DNA of 64,000 nt from Solitalea longa (GTDB lineage: Bacteria; Bacteroidota; Bacteroidia; Sphingobacteriales; Sphingobacteriaceae), in contig NZ_PQVF01000004.1 in the NCBI RefSeq assembly GCF_002920915.1, positions 62,001 through 126,000 of the forward strand. The letters run 5' to 3'. The position numbers and the translations under genes are program-made. The notes beneath the pieces are model-generated. The model had not been told where the DNA came from and did not search any database. It worked only from the letters and a program-made list of their open reading frames with translations. This document shows, in pieces, positions 43,917 to 54,800 of this stretch. Position 1 is the stretch's first letter. Every line of letters starts with the position of its first letter.

Positions 43917-44654
43917 TCAATCAAAAAGAGGATCACTTAGGATATTGGTAGTTTTTGTATCATAGATCAATTGACCTTCAGTAACACCATCTAATTGGGC
44001 AATTAATTGGCCTTGTTGATCCCAAACAGATGACCTTCCGGCACATTCATAGCCACCAGATTGGCCAACATAATTAGCCATAAACACGGTCATTTTATAC
44101 TTTTTGGCAATTGCCGAAAGTTTTTCAATATCAGCATCAACACCGGTTACTGAGTTCAAAACGCTGGCAATGTAAATAGTTGCTTTCTGTTCTGCTGCAT
44201 ATTCGTGGTGTTCAGGGTTCGAAAGCTCGAAGCAAATTGCCGGAGCAACAATATGTTCATTATCAAAATGAAATACTAATGGGTTGTTTCCTGAAGTAAA
44301 TATTTCCCTTTCTGGCGGAAACAAATACTGTTTAGAGTATGTGATCTTATTTTGATTGGGCTGAATGATAATCATGCTTATAAACAGCTGGTTGTTATTT
44401 CTTGTGGGTAAACCCACCCAAATACTGATAGAATGTTTATCACTAAGTTGCTGAAGCACATCAAGCCGCGAATCACTTGCTGTGGTAGCCAGTTCCTGAG
44501 CTAGTTCGGGTTCATAACCTGTTAATGATAGTTCCGGAAAAACAATAAGGTCCACATTTTTATTAACCGCCGCTTCTATAAATTTCACATGTGATCTAAG
44601 ATTTTGATCAATAGTTCCTTTTAAAGGTTTAGTTTGAACAATACTTATTCTCAT
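43917..44654 (-). CDS. Carbon-nitrogen hydrolase (nitrilase superfamily)
   Basis: 245 residues. The catalytic Glu-Lys-Cys triad is visible: Glu in FPELSLTGYEPE, Lys in YSKQYLFPPERE and Cys in APAICFELSNPE. These enzymes hydrolyse amides or nitriles. ASVLNSVTGVDAD and VFMANYVGQSGGYECAGRSS are in line with an omega-amidase or beta-ureidopropionase-like member. It is on the same strand as the decarboxylase operon but separated from it by 153 bases. Substrate unknown. Confidence 0.88.
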   Translation of the reverse strand: MRISIVQTKPLKGTIDQNLRSHVKFIEAAVNKNVDLIVFPELSLTGYEPELAQELATTASDSRLDVLQQLSDKHSISIWVGLPTRNNNQLFISMIIIQPNQNKITYSKQYLFPPEREIFTSGNNPLVFHFDNEHIVAPAICFELSNPEHHEYAAEQKATIYIASVLNSVTGVDADIEKLSAIAKKYKMTVFMANYVGQSGGYECAGRSSVWDQQGQLIAQLDGVTEGQLIYDTKTTNILSDPLFD

Positions 44655-44866
44655 AAATTAATTAATGTATAAAATATGATTTTAGTTGACAGGGTTTTAT
44701 CAATTTAGGTTGAAGTAATAGTTAAATAGTCAATTGAATGTACGCTAATTGACCGTTTTTTACAGGCATTGTAAATATAGGGCTATTTTGTTGATACAGC
44801 CGCAACGTAAAATAGAAAATTTGATAGTACAAATTCAGTTAATAAACTGTTCGACTAAAAAAACAA

Positions 44867-44895
44867 AAAGCCGTTTTGTTGATCAAAACGGCTTT
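44867..44895 (-). terminator. Terminator of the first GIN-domain gene
   Basis: Perfect 12-bp stem aaagccgttttg / caaaacggcttt with loop ttgat, and a T-rich run on the minus strand. Confidence 0.88.
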
Positions 44896-44914
44896 GCTAT
44901 GAATGGGTTACACC

Positions 44915-45304
44915 TTAGTTTTTCACAATTTTAACATCACCATAAGTGCTTATATTCCTTATGTCTTTTAACGTAACATAAAGCGTAATTCGTTTCTTTA
45001 CAGTATCTGTTGTATACACATTAAGCTCAGTATTATCTAAAAAAGATTGTACACTACCGGTTAATTGCTCAGGAGCCTCAACTACCACCTTTTGCTCTGT
45101 ACCTTCGATTAAAACAACTTTGAAATTGCCACTTATTTTAATGGTTTCAAATGCAGGAGTGCTTAATTCTTTTTTTACCAATTCTGTACCTGGTTTACCT
45201 TTTTTAGGACTACTATCATCCGTTGAAATGGTAAACGACATAGTGCTCATTGTTAATAATACAACTGCTACAGCTGCACCAATTTGTTGAATCATTTTTT
45301 TCAT
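44915..45304 (-). CDS. Small exported GIN-domain-like protein (copy 1)
   Basis: 129 residues with a signal peptide (IGAAVAVVLLTMSTMSFT). The mature part, from FETIKISGNFKVVLIEG to ISTYGDVKIVKN, matches the N-terminal half of the head GIN domain (DUF2807), which is normally about twice as long and forms an exported beta-helix of unknown role. Its neighbour at 45591-45971 is about 76 percent identical over the last 79 residues, so the two arose by tandem duplication, terminators included. Confidence 0.75.
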   Translation of the reverse strand: MKKMIQQIGAAVAVVLLTMSTMSFTISTDDSSPKKGKPGTELVKKELSTPAFETIKISGNFKVVLIEGTEQKVVVEAPEQLTGSVQSFLDNTELNVYTTDTVKKRITLYVTLKDIRNISTYGDVKIVKN

Positions 45305-45540
45305 AATTATCAGTTAAGTTTTAAGAGTTTTTTAGGTTGACTCGTTTCAGTGATTCAAAGTTGCAGTGTAAACAGCATTTTTTCGTAACAATAGCAGTAA
45401 CATACTGAGTGCAGTGGTGTAAAATAGCGGATACTGAGAAATAGGAATTTTACAGATCGTTAAGATTTTTTAACAATTAAGAAAGATGTCTTTAATGGAA
45501 AAATCTTATAAAAAATAGAAGGAGAATGTGAGAAAAAACA

Positions 45541-45572
45541 AAAGCCGCTTTAGAGGGATCTAAAACGGCTTT
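45541..45572 (-). terminator. Terminator of the second GIN-domain gene
   Basis: 14-bp stem aaagccgctttaga / tctaaaacggcttt with a single G-U pair and 4-base loop. It has the same position relative to its gene, and the same aaagcc ends, as the terminator at 44867-44895. Confidence 0.85.
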
Positions 45573-45590
45573 ATATTCATAATACAGAAA

Positions 45591-45971
45591 TTAGTTTTTC
45601 ACTATTTTAACATCACCAAAGGTGGAAATGTTCCTAATGTCATTAAGTGTTATATGAAGTGTAATTCTTTTTTTCACATCACTTACAGTATACACATTAA
45701 ATTCCCCGTTGTGTAAAAATGATTTAACTGAAGTGGTTAATTTTTCAGGTGCTTCAACAACGATCTTTTGTTCTGCCCCTTCCGTTAGTATTACTTTAAA
45801 ATTGCCGCTAACTTTAATTGTTTCGAAAGTAGGAGCGGTCACTTCTTTCTTTATTATTTCTTCCCCGTTTTTAGTTTTGTTTTCGTCATTAATAAATGAC
45901 ATAGTGCTCATAGATAATAACACAACTGCTACAGTTGTAAAAATTTGGCTGATCATCTTTTTCATAATCAT
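45591..45971 (-). CDS. Small exported GIN-domain-like protein (copy 2)
   Basis: 126 residues, signal peptide then a half-length GIN-like strand region ending ISTFGDVKIVKN. It is paralogous to 44915-45304 and lies upstream of it on the same strand, with its own terminator in between, so each has separate transcription or readthrough. Truncation relative to the family is shared by both, so it predates the duplication. Confidence 0.75.
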   Translation of the reverse strand: MIMKKMISQIFTTVAVVLLSMSTMSFINDENKTKNGEEIIKKEVTAPTFETIKVSGNFKVILTEGAEQKIVVEAPEKLTTSVKSFLHNGEFNVYTVSDVKKRITLHITLNDIRNISTFGDVKIVKN

Positions 45972-46087
45972 CTAAAATTTAGTTTATATTGATTGGTCTA
46001 TTAAGAGGCGCATTTTGATGGCGCAAATGTGCAGTGAATAATTACTGTTTAAGCAACACAATTGTAACATATAGAATACACTAAAGT

Positions 46088-46118
46088 AACTTTTATGTTA
46101 CCATGTAACATAAAAGTT
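46088..46118. repeat. Perfect 14-bp inverted repeat between a GIN-domain gene and recQ
   Basis: aacttttatgttac and gtaacataaaagtt separated by 3 bases. It lies about 110 bases upstream of the GIN copy 2 start (45971) and about 80 bases past the recQ stop (46197). It could be an operator or, less likely given weak T-tracts, a terminator. Confidence 0.7.
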
Positions 46119-46196
46119 ATTTATCAGTATTTTAATTTGCATTTAACGAAAATATTTAGTATGTACAGTATAAAACCGAAATAAAACAAAATAATA

Positions 46197-48104
46197 TTAG
46201 GCAAGATTCAGAATTTCATTTTCTGACAGAAAAAGAGTTCCATCATCGATTAAAAGGCGTATATAGTAGGTAAATTGTTCACTCGGGTACTGAGTAAATT
46301 TCTGTTGCAAGTCATCAATGGTCATCGTCCTTTCTGCTAAAATAACAACAATTTGATTCCTAAAATGATTAAAATCAGTTTCTAAAATTGTAACATTCTT
46401 TTTACTTTCTATACAGATATCACAAGTACCACATGGCGAGGTATTGATTTCATCAAAATATTTTCGTATGAACATACTACGGCATACATCCGTTTCAGCG
46501 GCATACTTAAACATCACAGCCAGCTTATTCTCCTGGTTACTTTTACGTTCTTCGATATAAGCCTTATTGATGAACATGTTTTTGGCATCAGCCCTTGGTG
46601 TTAGAAAAGTTACACGTGGACAGTCTGATTGTGGCAAATAATTAATTATTCCCAGTTCGTCGAGCTTTTTTAATAACTGGATATAGGTGACATAATCAAT
46701 GTGTGTCCGTGAGGCCAGCAGCTTTTCATCAATTGAAACATAACTATCGAATAAACTACCATATGAACGCAAAATGATTTTTATTGGAATATCAAATTTG
46801 GCATTGGCAATTTGAAAACGGTACAGCTCATCATTGTTTACCACAAATTTTATCCGTGAAGAAATAAACACCCCTTCGTTAAAACTTAAATAACCATCTT
46901 TCTCCAAAAACTTGAAGCAGTTGAGCACTTTAACCGCTTTTAAATTATAACGCGAACAAAACTCATTGATATTAAGATCATAACTTAAAAACTCCCCTGC
47001 CCCAATTGCCAATTGAAAATAGTTGCCCAGGGCCTGATAAACCGCCCGAATGTCCACTACCTCAGGGAATGAAAGCTGCTGTTTCTGCTCCATTTCTACC
47101 CTATCTGCATCGCAATAAAGTAAAACCGCAAAGGCTTTTTTTTCATCCCTGCCAGCCCTGCCTGCTTCCTGGTAATAGGATTCAATACTGTCGGAAGGTT
47201 CATAATGAACCACAAAACGAACATCGGGCTTATCGATTCCCATTCCAAAAGCATTGGTGCAAACCATCACCCGGAGTTTATTATTGATCCAGGCGGTTTG
47301 CTTCTTAAACCGATCAGCTGTTGGTAAGCCGGCATGATAAAAATCGGCACTTATTTTATTCAACCATAGAAAGCGAGCCAACTCTTGCGTTTCACGGCGG
47401 TTACGAACATAAACAATTCCACTTCCTGCTATTTTGTTAATGATCTCCAGCAGTTTCTCATGTTTATTCTCAGCGTTTCTAACAGCATATACCAGATTTT
47501 TACGCTCAAAACTTTTGGTAAAAACCCGTGCATTTTTAAACTGAAGTTTTGCCTGAATATCTTCTTTAACCTCTTTTGTAGCAGTAGCTGTTAGGGCCAG
47601 AAAAGAAATACCGGGCAATAATTCACGTAAATCGGCAATTTTTAAATAAGAAGGTCGAAAATCGTAGCCCCATTGTGAAATGCAATGAGCCTCGTCAACG
47701 GCTATGAAGCTAACTTTCATCCTTCGTAAACGAACCTTCACGATTTCAGTTGAAAGCCTCTCGGGCGACATATACAGAAATTTAACATCACCATAAATGC
47801 AGTTATCCAACGCAATATCAATTTCACGGTAACTCATTCCCAAAAAAATGGCCACCGCTTTTATGCCTCTGCTTTTCAGGTTTTCTACCTGGTCTTTCAT
47901 TAAGGCAATTAATGGCGATATAACTATGCAAACTCCGTTGAGGTGCAAAGCAGGAACCTGAAAACAAATGGACTTCCCCCCGCCTGTTGGCAGTAATGCC
48001 AGCGTATCATTTCCCTGCAACACCGATTCAATGATGTCTTGCTGCAAAGGCCTGAATGTATCATAACCCCAGTATTGCTTTAATATTTGCTGAATGTCTG
48101 CCAT
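46197..48104 (-). CDS. RecQ-family ATP-dependent DNA helicase
   Basis: 635 residues from the ATG at 48104 (MADIQQILKQYW), which I prefer to the ATG at 48131 because the family's first helix starts here. Motif 0 is FRPLQQDII, Walker A LLPTGGGKSICF, DEAH-like FIAVDEAHCISQWGYDFRP, and later YVRNRRETQELA, GMGIDKPDVRFVVHY and YYQEAGRAGRDEKKA. A zinc-binding subdomain is visible in CRSMFIRKYF and PCGTCDIC. The C-terminal HRDC domain of long RecQ proteins is not evident. Unwinds DNA in recombination and repair. Divergent from the kinase gene. Confidence 0.9.
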   Translation of the reverse strand: MADIQQILKQYWGYDTFRPLQQDIIESVLQGNDTLALLPTGGGKSICFQVPALHLNGVCIVISPLIALMKDQVENLKSRGIKAVAIFLGMSYREIDIALDNCIYGDVKFLYMSPERLSTEIVKVRLRRMKVSFIAVDEAHCISQWGYDFRPSYLKIADLRELLPGISFLALTATATKEVKEDIQAKLQFKNARVFTKSFERKNLVYAVRNAENKHEKLLEIINKIAGSGIVYVRNRRETQELARFLWLNKISADFYHAGLPTADRFKKQTAWINNKLRVMVCTNAFGMGIDKPDVRFVVHYEPSDSIESYYQEAGRAGRDEKKAFAVLLYCDADRVEMEQKQQLSFPEVVDIRAVYQALGNYFQLAIGAGEFLSYDLNINEFCSRYNLKAVKVLNCFKFLEKDGYLSFNEGVFISSRIKFVVNNDELYRFQIANAKFDIPIKIILRSYGSLFDSYVSIDEKLLASRTHIDYVTYIQLLKKLDELGIINYLPQSDCPRVTFLTPRADAKNMFINKAYIEERKSNQENKLAVMFKYAAETDVCRSMFIRKYFDEINTSPCGTCDICIESKKNVTILETDFNHFRNQIVVILAERTMTIDDLQQKFTQYPSEQFTYYIRLLIDDGTLFLSENEILNLA

Positions 48105-48213
48105 TAACTTTAAACCATGAAAATAAGACAAAGCTCAACACACTGCAACCCGGTTTTACTAATCCGCTTATTTTCAAAGCATTAATTCATTACGGTTGTT
48201 TATCTTTAATAAG

Positions 48214-49077
48214 ATGAAAACAATTTTTCAACAGGCATTAAGTCAGGCTTTAAACACTGAAGTTACTGTAACTGACTTTCGGGCACTTGAGGGTGGTTCT
48301 ATTAGCAAAGCTGCAAAAATTGAAAGCAATGAAGGGCCGTTTTTCATCAAATGGAATGATGCTTCATACCATAAACTATTTGAAACAGAAGAACTTGGAC
48401 TCCTAAAACTGAGGAAAGTTTTACCTGATTTTGTTCCCCAATTTATAGGCTCTGGAATCGTTGATTATACCGCATTTATTATTTTAGAATGGATTGAACC
48501 AGCCAAGCTGAAACCTGATTACTGGGAAGATTTTGGCAAAAAAATGGCCTTACTACATCAAAACAGCGATAATTCGTATGGTTTAGATTATACTAACTTT
48601 ATTGGGAGTTTACCGCAATACAATGCTATAGGCAATTCGTGGATTGATTTTTTCATTACAAACCGGCTACAGGTATTGATAGAAAATGCTTTCAATAAAA
48701 ACCTTTTAGGTAACTCTCATTTAAAAAAGTTTTTTGGTTTTTACAGCAAGTTATATTCTCTAATTCCTGAAGAAAAGCCTGCGTTATTACATGGCGATTT
48801 GTGGACCGGCAATGTTTTATGTGGAAATGACGGGTTGGTGAGAGTTTGTGATCCAGCCATATATTATGGTCACAGGGAAATGGATCTTGCCATGACCACT
48901 CTATTTGGTGTATTTAACGAACGGTTTTACGATACGTATAATCAATATTTTCCGCTTGAACCTGGATATAAGGAGCGTTTCAACATACATAATTTATACC
49001 CTTTATTAGTTCACCTGAATTTATTCGGCTTAAGTTATTTAAGTCCGATAGAGCAGATCTTAAAGGCATACGCATAA
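48214..49077 (+). CDS. Fructosamine-3-kinase family protein
   Basis: 287 residues from the ATG at 48214, preferred to the one at 48196 because the family begins with a helix like KTIFQQALSQAL. The kinase-like fold shows LHGDLWTGNVLC (catalytic Asp) and VRVCDPAIYYGHREMDLAMT (metal-binding Asp). Bacterial members phosphorylate ketosamines or ribulosamines on glycated proteins, marking them for deglycation. It lies 42 bases before the trehalose gene and may share its promoter; co-location of deglycation and sugar stress genes is plausible but not proven. Confidence 0.9.
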   Translation: MKTIFQQALSQALNTEVTVTDFRALEGGSISKAAKIESNEGPFFIKWNDASYHKLFETEELGLLKLRKVLPDFVPQFIGSGIVDYTAFIILEWIEPAKLKPDYWEDFGKKMALLHQNSDNSYGLDYTNFIGSLPQYNAIGNSWIDFFITNRLQVLIENAFNKNLLGNSHLKKFFGFYSKLYSLIPEEKPALLHGDLWTGNVLCGNDGLVRVCDPAIYYGHREMDLAMTTLFGVFNERFYDTYNQYFPLEPGYKERFNIHNLYPLLVHLNLFGLSYLSPIEQILKAYA

Positions 49078-49119
49078 GCTTCTTTAAAATTCAGGCGAAC
49101 TCTTCAATGATCTAAATTT

Positions 49120-51321
49120 ATGAATAGGGCAAAAACTATAATTGTATCTAATCGTTTGCCAGTAAAAATTGTATTTAATGGCGAACAAATGATTTACCAG
49201 TCAAGTGAAGGTGGTTTAGCAACAGGATTAGGCAGCATTTATAAAGATGGTGATAATATTTGGATTGGCTGGCCAGGAGCTATAATCAATGAAGAAACTA
49301 AACAGGAAAAAATTGCTGATGATCTGACAGATAGAAACTTATCCCCTATTTTTTTAACCGAAGAAGAATACAATAAATATTACGAAGGATTTTCAAACGA
49401 AACGCTTTGGCCGCTTTTTCACTATTTCCCCTCCTACGCCAATTATTCAGATGAAAATTGGAATATGTATAAAGCTGTAAATCAAAAATTTGCTGACGCT
49501 GTTTTGGAAGTTTTAAAGAATGACGACCAGATTTGGGTGCATGATTATCAATTAATGTTAGTGCCGCAAATGATCAGGGCTAAAGCTCGGAATGCTAAAA
49601 TTGGATTTTTCCTACATATCCCCTTTCCTTCTTATGAAGTATTCCGGTTACTTCCATGGCGGGATGAACTATTGAAAGGTCTTGTTGGCGCCGACCTACT
49701 TGGTTTTCACACCTATGATGATTCTAAATATTTTATCAATTCCTGTCAGCGTATCCTTGGCCTAACTACAAATTCAAACCAATTATTTATACACGATAAG
49801 CCAATAATTGCTGATGCCTTCCCGATAAGCATTGATTTTGATAAATTCAATAGCCTGGCTAATGATCCTCTGCAGAAACCACATGAAGAAAATATCGTTA
49901 AGCGAAAAGGGAAAGCGAAGCTTATGATTTCAGTGGACCGACTCGATTATAGTAAAGGACTCATCAACCGGCTTAAAGCTTTTGATAAATTACTGGAGCA
50001 AAACCCTCAATATATAGAAAAGGTGGTATTTGTTCAATTGGTGGTTCCATCAAGAGATACTGTAAAACAATACGCTGATTTAAAAGAAGAAGTTGACAAG
50101 ATGGTGAGCAACATCAATTCTAAATATTCAACCCTCGAATGGGTGCCTATCCATTATTTCTACAGGTCGTTTTCAATAGACTTGCTGGCTGCACTTTATA
50201 AAACTGCAGATATAGCCCTTGTAACCCCCATGCGCGACGGAATGAATTTAGTAAGTAAAGAATACGTTGCTTGTAAAACAGATGAAACAGGTGTATTGAT
50301 TTTAAGTGAAATGGCAGGAGCCTCGAAAGAGTTAAACGATGCCTTAGTGATCAACCCCAATGATTCAAATAAATTCGTTAAAGCATTGGTTCATGCTCTG
50401 GAAATGCCTGTTGACGAGCAAAGACAGCGAATGCGATCAATGCGTGAGATTGTATCGCGGTTTAATATTCATCATTGGGTTAAAGTTTTCATGAACCGCC
50501 TTGAAGATGTTAAGGTTTTGCAACGCAAATTATCAGTTCGTGAGATCACGCCAATGATTGAAACGATGATTAAAGAACGCTACCAACGTGATCAGAAACG
50601 ATTGCTTTTATTAGATTATGACGGAACCTTGGTTGAATTCAATAACAATCCCTTATTAGCCTACCCTGATTTCGAGTTAATTCAGTTGATCCAAAAGCTG
50701 ATTGATGATCATAAAAACACGGTTGTGCTTATTAGCGGACGTAAACAAGAAACCCTGGATGAGTGGTTCGGACACATGAACCTTAGTATTGTTGCTGAAC
50801 ATGGTGCCTGGATCAAACGCAGAGGTAAAATTTGGCAGCATCATGAAATTGATGTAAGCTGGAAGGAGGACATTTATAATACTATGCAATCAATAAATGA
50901 GCGCACTCCCCGATCGTTCATTGAAGATAAAAGCTATTCGGTTGCCTGGCATTATCGCAATGTTGAAATTGGCCTGGGAGAATTACGTGCTAAGGAACTG
51001 GTTGAAAACCTGAAAACCATAGCGGCCGATAATGGGCTACAAATAATGCATGGTAATAAGGTTATTGAAGTAAAAAGTAACGAAGTAAATAAAGGCAAAG
51101 CGGCTAAAAAATGGATCGATCATCATAATTACGATTTTATTATGGCTATTGGCGATGACTTTACTGATGAAGATACTTTTAGAGCATTACCCAAAGGTTC
51201 AGTTAGTATAAAAGTAGGAGGCACTAGTTCCGAAGCTGCTTTTTATCTGCACACTCCAACCGATGTAAGATTACTGCTTAAAAAATTAATAAAAACCAAA
51301 GAGAAGATAACGATAGAATAG
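49120..51321 (+). CDS. Bifunctional trehalose-6-phosphate synthase/phosphatase
   Basis: 733 residues, fusing the OtsA-type glycosyltransferase (about 1-470) and the OtsB-type HAD phosphatase (about 490-733). The GT20 part has [52 protein letters not shown] and [12 protein letters not shown]. The phosphatase has the nucleophile Asp499 in [12 protein letters not shown], and [15 protein letters not shown] as its final motif. The product converts UDP-glucose and glucose-6-phosphate to trehalose, an osmolyte and storage sugar. Fused TPS-TPP is common in Bacteroidota. Confidence 0.95.
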   Translation: MNRAKTIIVSNRLPVKIVFNGEQMIYQSSEGGLATGLGSIYKDGDNIWIGWPGAIINEETKQEKIADDLTDRNLSPIFLTEEEYNKYYEGFSNETLWPLFHYFPSYANYSDENWNMYKAVNQKFADAVLEVLKNDDQIWVHDYQLMLVPQMIRAKARNAKIGFFLHIPFPSYEVFRLLPWRDELLKGLVGADLLGFHTYDDSKYFINSCQRILGLTTNSNQLFIHDKPIIADAFPISIDFDKFNSLANDPLQKPHEENIVKRKGKAKLMISVDRLDYSKGLINRLKAFDKLLEQNPQYIEKVVFVQLVVPSRDTVKQYADLKEEVDKMVSNINSKYSTLEWVPIHYFYRSFSIDLLAALYKTADIALVTPMRDGMNLVSKEYVACKTDETGVLILSEMAGASKELNDALVINPNDSNKFVKALVHALEMPVDEQRQRMRSMREIVSRFNIHHWVKVFMNRLEDVKVLQRKLSVREITPMIETMIKERYQRDQKRLLLLDYDGTLVEFNNNPLLAYPDFELIQLIQKLIDDHKNTVVLISGRKQETLDEWFGHMNLSIVAEHGAWIKRRGKIWQHHEIDVSWKEDIYNTMQSINERTPRSFIEDKSYSVAWHYRNVEIGLGELRAKELVENLKTIAADNGLQIMHGNKVIEVKSNEVNKGKAAKKWIDHHNYDFIMAIGDDFTDEDTFRALPKGSVSIKVGGTSSEAAFYLHTPTDVRLLLKKLIKTKEKITIE

Positions 51322-51860
51322 CTTATATATTGTACGTACTTGTAATTGTAGCCATCTCCTCCTTTTTTAAGCAAAGGCCGGAAGAAAACAAATAAATTCT
51401 ATTGAAAATCAGTTACATATAAATAAAACCGTTTTAATAAGATTCTGCTCTCCCCCTCTAAAACTCCCCATATTAACCAAATCCTGAGGCAGCCTCTCCC
51501 CGTTTTCTTTATTCATAATTGTTTTTCACTAAAAAATAGTGGAATAATCCATTGTTTTAACACTTGATTAAAATCAAATTGTGCTTTCAAAGCAATACAG
51601 AAAATAAAATTTTCTAAAGGCCCCAAAAGGCCACCAATTAATGAATAAAGCAACATTTTTATTACATGTTATGCTTTCCATTTTAAGACCTAAACTAAAA
51701 ATTAAATGAAAGGAGCGCCATAGTAAAAAATCAACACTAAAAAATAATGGAAACGGGCGATGTTGCAGCATCACCCGTGTGAGGTAAGTTTAATAAATTC
51801 CTTTGCTTTCAACCGGCAAAACAGGGACTTATTGTGTTTAACTAAACCCAATCAAATCTA
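51322..51860. other. 539-bp leader/intergenic region before susC, with a hairpin at 51753-51778
   Basis: AT-rich region with no supportable gene. The hairpin acgggcgatg / catcacccgt (10-bp stem with one wobble, 6-base loop, no T-tract) lies about 80 bases before susC. Similar cactaaaaaatantgga motifs recur at about 51529 and 51735. It is probably the promoter and 5' untranslated leader of the susC operon; no TAnnTTTG match was found, only a near match TTCCTTTG at about 51798. Confidence 0.55.
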
Positions 51861-54800
51861 ATGAAAAATTGTTACGAAAAAGTTATTACAAAAAAATACA
51901 ACCCTAAAGCTTGTTTCAGAAAAAAGAGCTTTTTAGCTCTACTGTTAATGGCGTCTTCCATTAATCTAATGGCGCAATCAGAGCCACAGCAAGCCAAAGA
52001 AGAAAAAACGGCAGCTACGGCAACCCGAAAGAAAATCCAGATCAACGGAACAATTACCGATGAAAATAACAACCCATTGATAAGAGTTACTGTTGGAGAA
52101 TTAGGTACCAAAAACGGGACTGTTACCAATGAAAAAGGTCATTTTCATTTAATAGTACAAGATAACGCTGTTGTGTTGATTACCTATTTGGGAATGGAAT
52201 CACAAAAACTGCGAATGGATGGTAAAACTACTTTCAATATTGTAATGAAAGAAAGTAGCACTTCTATTAAGGAAGTGGTGGTAACTGGTATTCCTTTTAA
52301 CCGTAAAGCTGAAAGTTTTACAGGTTCCTACACAAAAATTACTGCTCAGGAATTACAAAGCGCAGGAACTCAAAACATTTTTCAAAGCTTGAAAAATTTA
52401 GAGCCATCCTTGAACTTTATTGACAATAATGCCACCGGTTCTGATCCTAATAAAATGCCTGAATTGCAGATCAGAGGAGCATCTTCATTCCCTGATGTGA
52501 ACAATGAGTATGCGACCAAACCCAATCAGCCGCTGTTCATTGTTGACGGCTTTGAGATGGCCATTGAAAAAGTAGCAGACTTGCCTCTACCCCGAATAGA
52601 ATCTGTTACCATTTTAAAAGATGCATCAGCTAAAGCTTTATATGGTGCAAGAGCGGCTAATGGAGTTATTGTTATTGAAACGGTAAAACCAAAAGGAGGA
52701 GCATTAAGAATTAGTTATAATGGAACTCTGGGTATTGAAGCCCCTGATTTTAGCAGTTATAACTTAACGAATTCATCCGAAAAATTAGCCCTGGAAAGAC
52801 AATTAGGCGCATACAATCAAAAACAACCAATTGAGGGCTTACGATTTGATAGTTTGTATTATGCTAACTTAAAAGCGGTACAAAATGGAGTAAATACCGA
52901 TTGGTTGGCTCAGCCTACTCAAACCGGTATAACCAACAGACATACAATTAACATTGAAGGTGGTGATGAGCATTGGACTACCGGGTTTTCATTATTTAGC
53001 AATGGCACCCAAGGAGCAATGAAAGGTAGTGAAAGAAATAATTTAGGAGGAACGCTTAGTATAGGTTATCGCCAAAGCAAGATCTTGTTCCGAAACCAGT
53101 TATCATTAACCAAATCTAATTCAACAAACTCCCCGTATGGCGATTTTTCGTTCTATGCCCAATTAAATCCATATTGGAGACCTTATAATGATGATGGTAG
53201 CGTTCGCAAGGTTTTAGGCCTTAGTCCGTTATACGGACAGACTGTTTACAACCCAATGTTCAATGCTACCCTGAATGGTCGTTCAACTTCAGCATATACA
53301 GATCTTACAAATAATACTCAGCTTGAATATGCTTTCACCGATCATTTTAAGGTAGTTGGACGTGTAGGATTTACCAATACAGTTAATGGCTCAGACGAAT
53401 TCATTCCTGGAAGTAATCTCAAGTTTATTGCTTTTGTAGGTGATAACTTATATAACAGAGGATCGTATGACAAAACAAACGGCAAGTCTTCATCGGTAAA
53501 CGGTGACTTGAACGCTAACTACAGCAACAGATGGGGAAGACATTTAATTTTTGTCAACGCTGCTGCCAATATCCGTGAAGATAATAGTGAATCTTATTCA
53601 TACTCGGCAACAGGTTTTCCGAATGACAAAATGGATAACATCATCTTCGCTAAACAATACGCTTCAAGCGCACTTAAGCCAACCGGCAGTGAGGCTACAA
53701 CAAGGGAACTGGGAGCATTGGGTATGATCAACTACTCTTTTGATGAAAGATACGTTGCTGATTTTTCTCTTCGCACGAGTACTTCTTCTCAATATGGTGC
53801 GGATAACCGCTGGGGTATGTTCTGGTCGGCAGGTGCGGGCTGGAACGTTCATAAAGAGAAGTTCTTTGGAGATAACCAGTACATCAATTTATTGAAACTG
53901 AGAGGCTCAATGGGTAATACCGGTTCACAAAACTTCAATGCTTACCAGGCAATGTTGTTGTATAACTACTTTGTTGACCAATCTTATCAGGGAATGGTAG
54001 GTACGTATTTGAACAACCTTAATAATCCGGGTTTGAAGTGGCAGCAACGCATGGACTATAACGTTGGTCTTGATGTTGATTTTATGAAACGGTTAAGTCT
54101 TCGCTTAGACGTATACAAAGGTGTAACCAATAACCTTCTTACTGATATCACCACTCCGCCCTCACTTGGCTTCGCAACTTATAAAGCCAATTTAGGCCAG
54201 CTTGTAAATAACGGTTTCGAGTTCCGTGTGAATTACAAAATGTTTGTAAATACTGCGAACAGACAAGTGCTGAATGTTTTTGTATCAGGGGCATCCAATA
54301 ATAATAAAATTACCAAGATCTCTAATTCGCTACAGAGCCTTACAAATTTACAGGATACTAAATCCAGAACCAGTAACAAGCCATTGGTAAGATTCCAGGA
54401 AGGCCAGTCTCTAAATTCAATTTGGGCAGTTCGCTCAAATGGTATTGATCCGGCTACCGGAAAAGAGATCTATGTGAAATTAGATGGAACCTTAACTGAT
54501 GTATGGGATCCGGCAGATAAAGTTGTAGTAGGTGATAACTTGCCTAAAATGATGGGAACTGCGGGAGCAAACTTTGCTTACAAAGGTTTAACGATAGGTG
54601 TAATAGGTCGCTACAGAGTAGGCGGTCAAACCTATAATCAAACACTGGTTGATAAGGTAGAAAACGCATCATTAAATAACAACGTTGATGCACGTGCTTA
54701 TTACGATAGTTGGAAACAAGCAGGTGATAATGTGCTGTTCAGAAGTATTGGCACAACCCAAACCACCACTCTTGCTTCATCACGTTTTGTGCAAGATTTG

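Noticed and set aside
51574-51774. 66-codon minus-strand ORF in the leader before susC
   Set aside because: No family pattern, overlaps the leader hairpin, and would run against the susC transcript; treated as chance.
51861-52300. Possible FecA-type STN signalling domain on the SusC protein
   Set aside because: After the signal peptide the sequence goes to a carboxypeptidase-like domain and then the plug; no STN domain, and no sigma/anti-sigma genes lie nearby.
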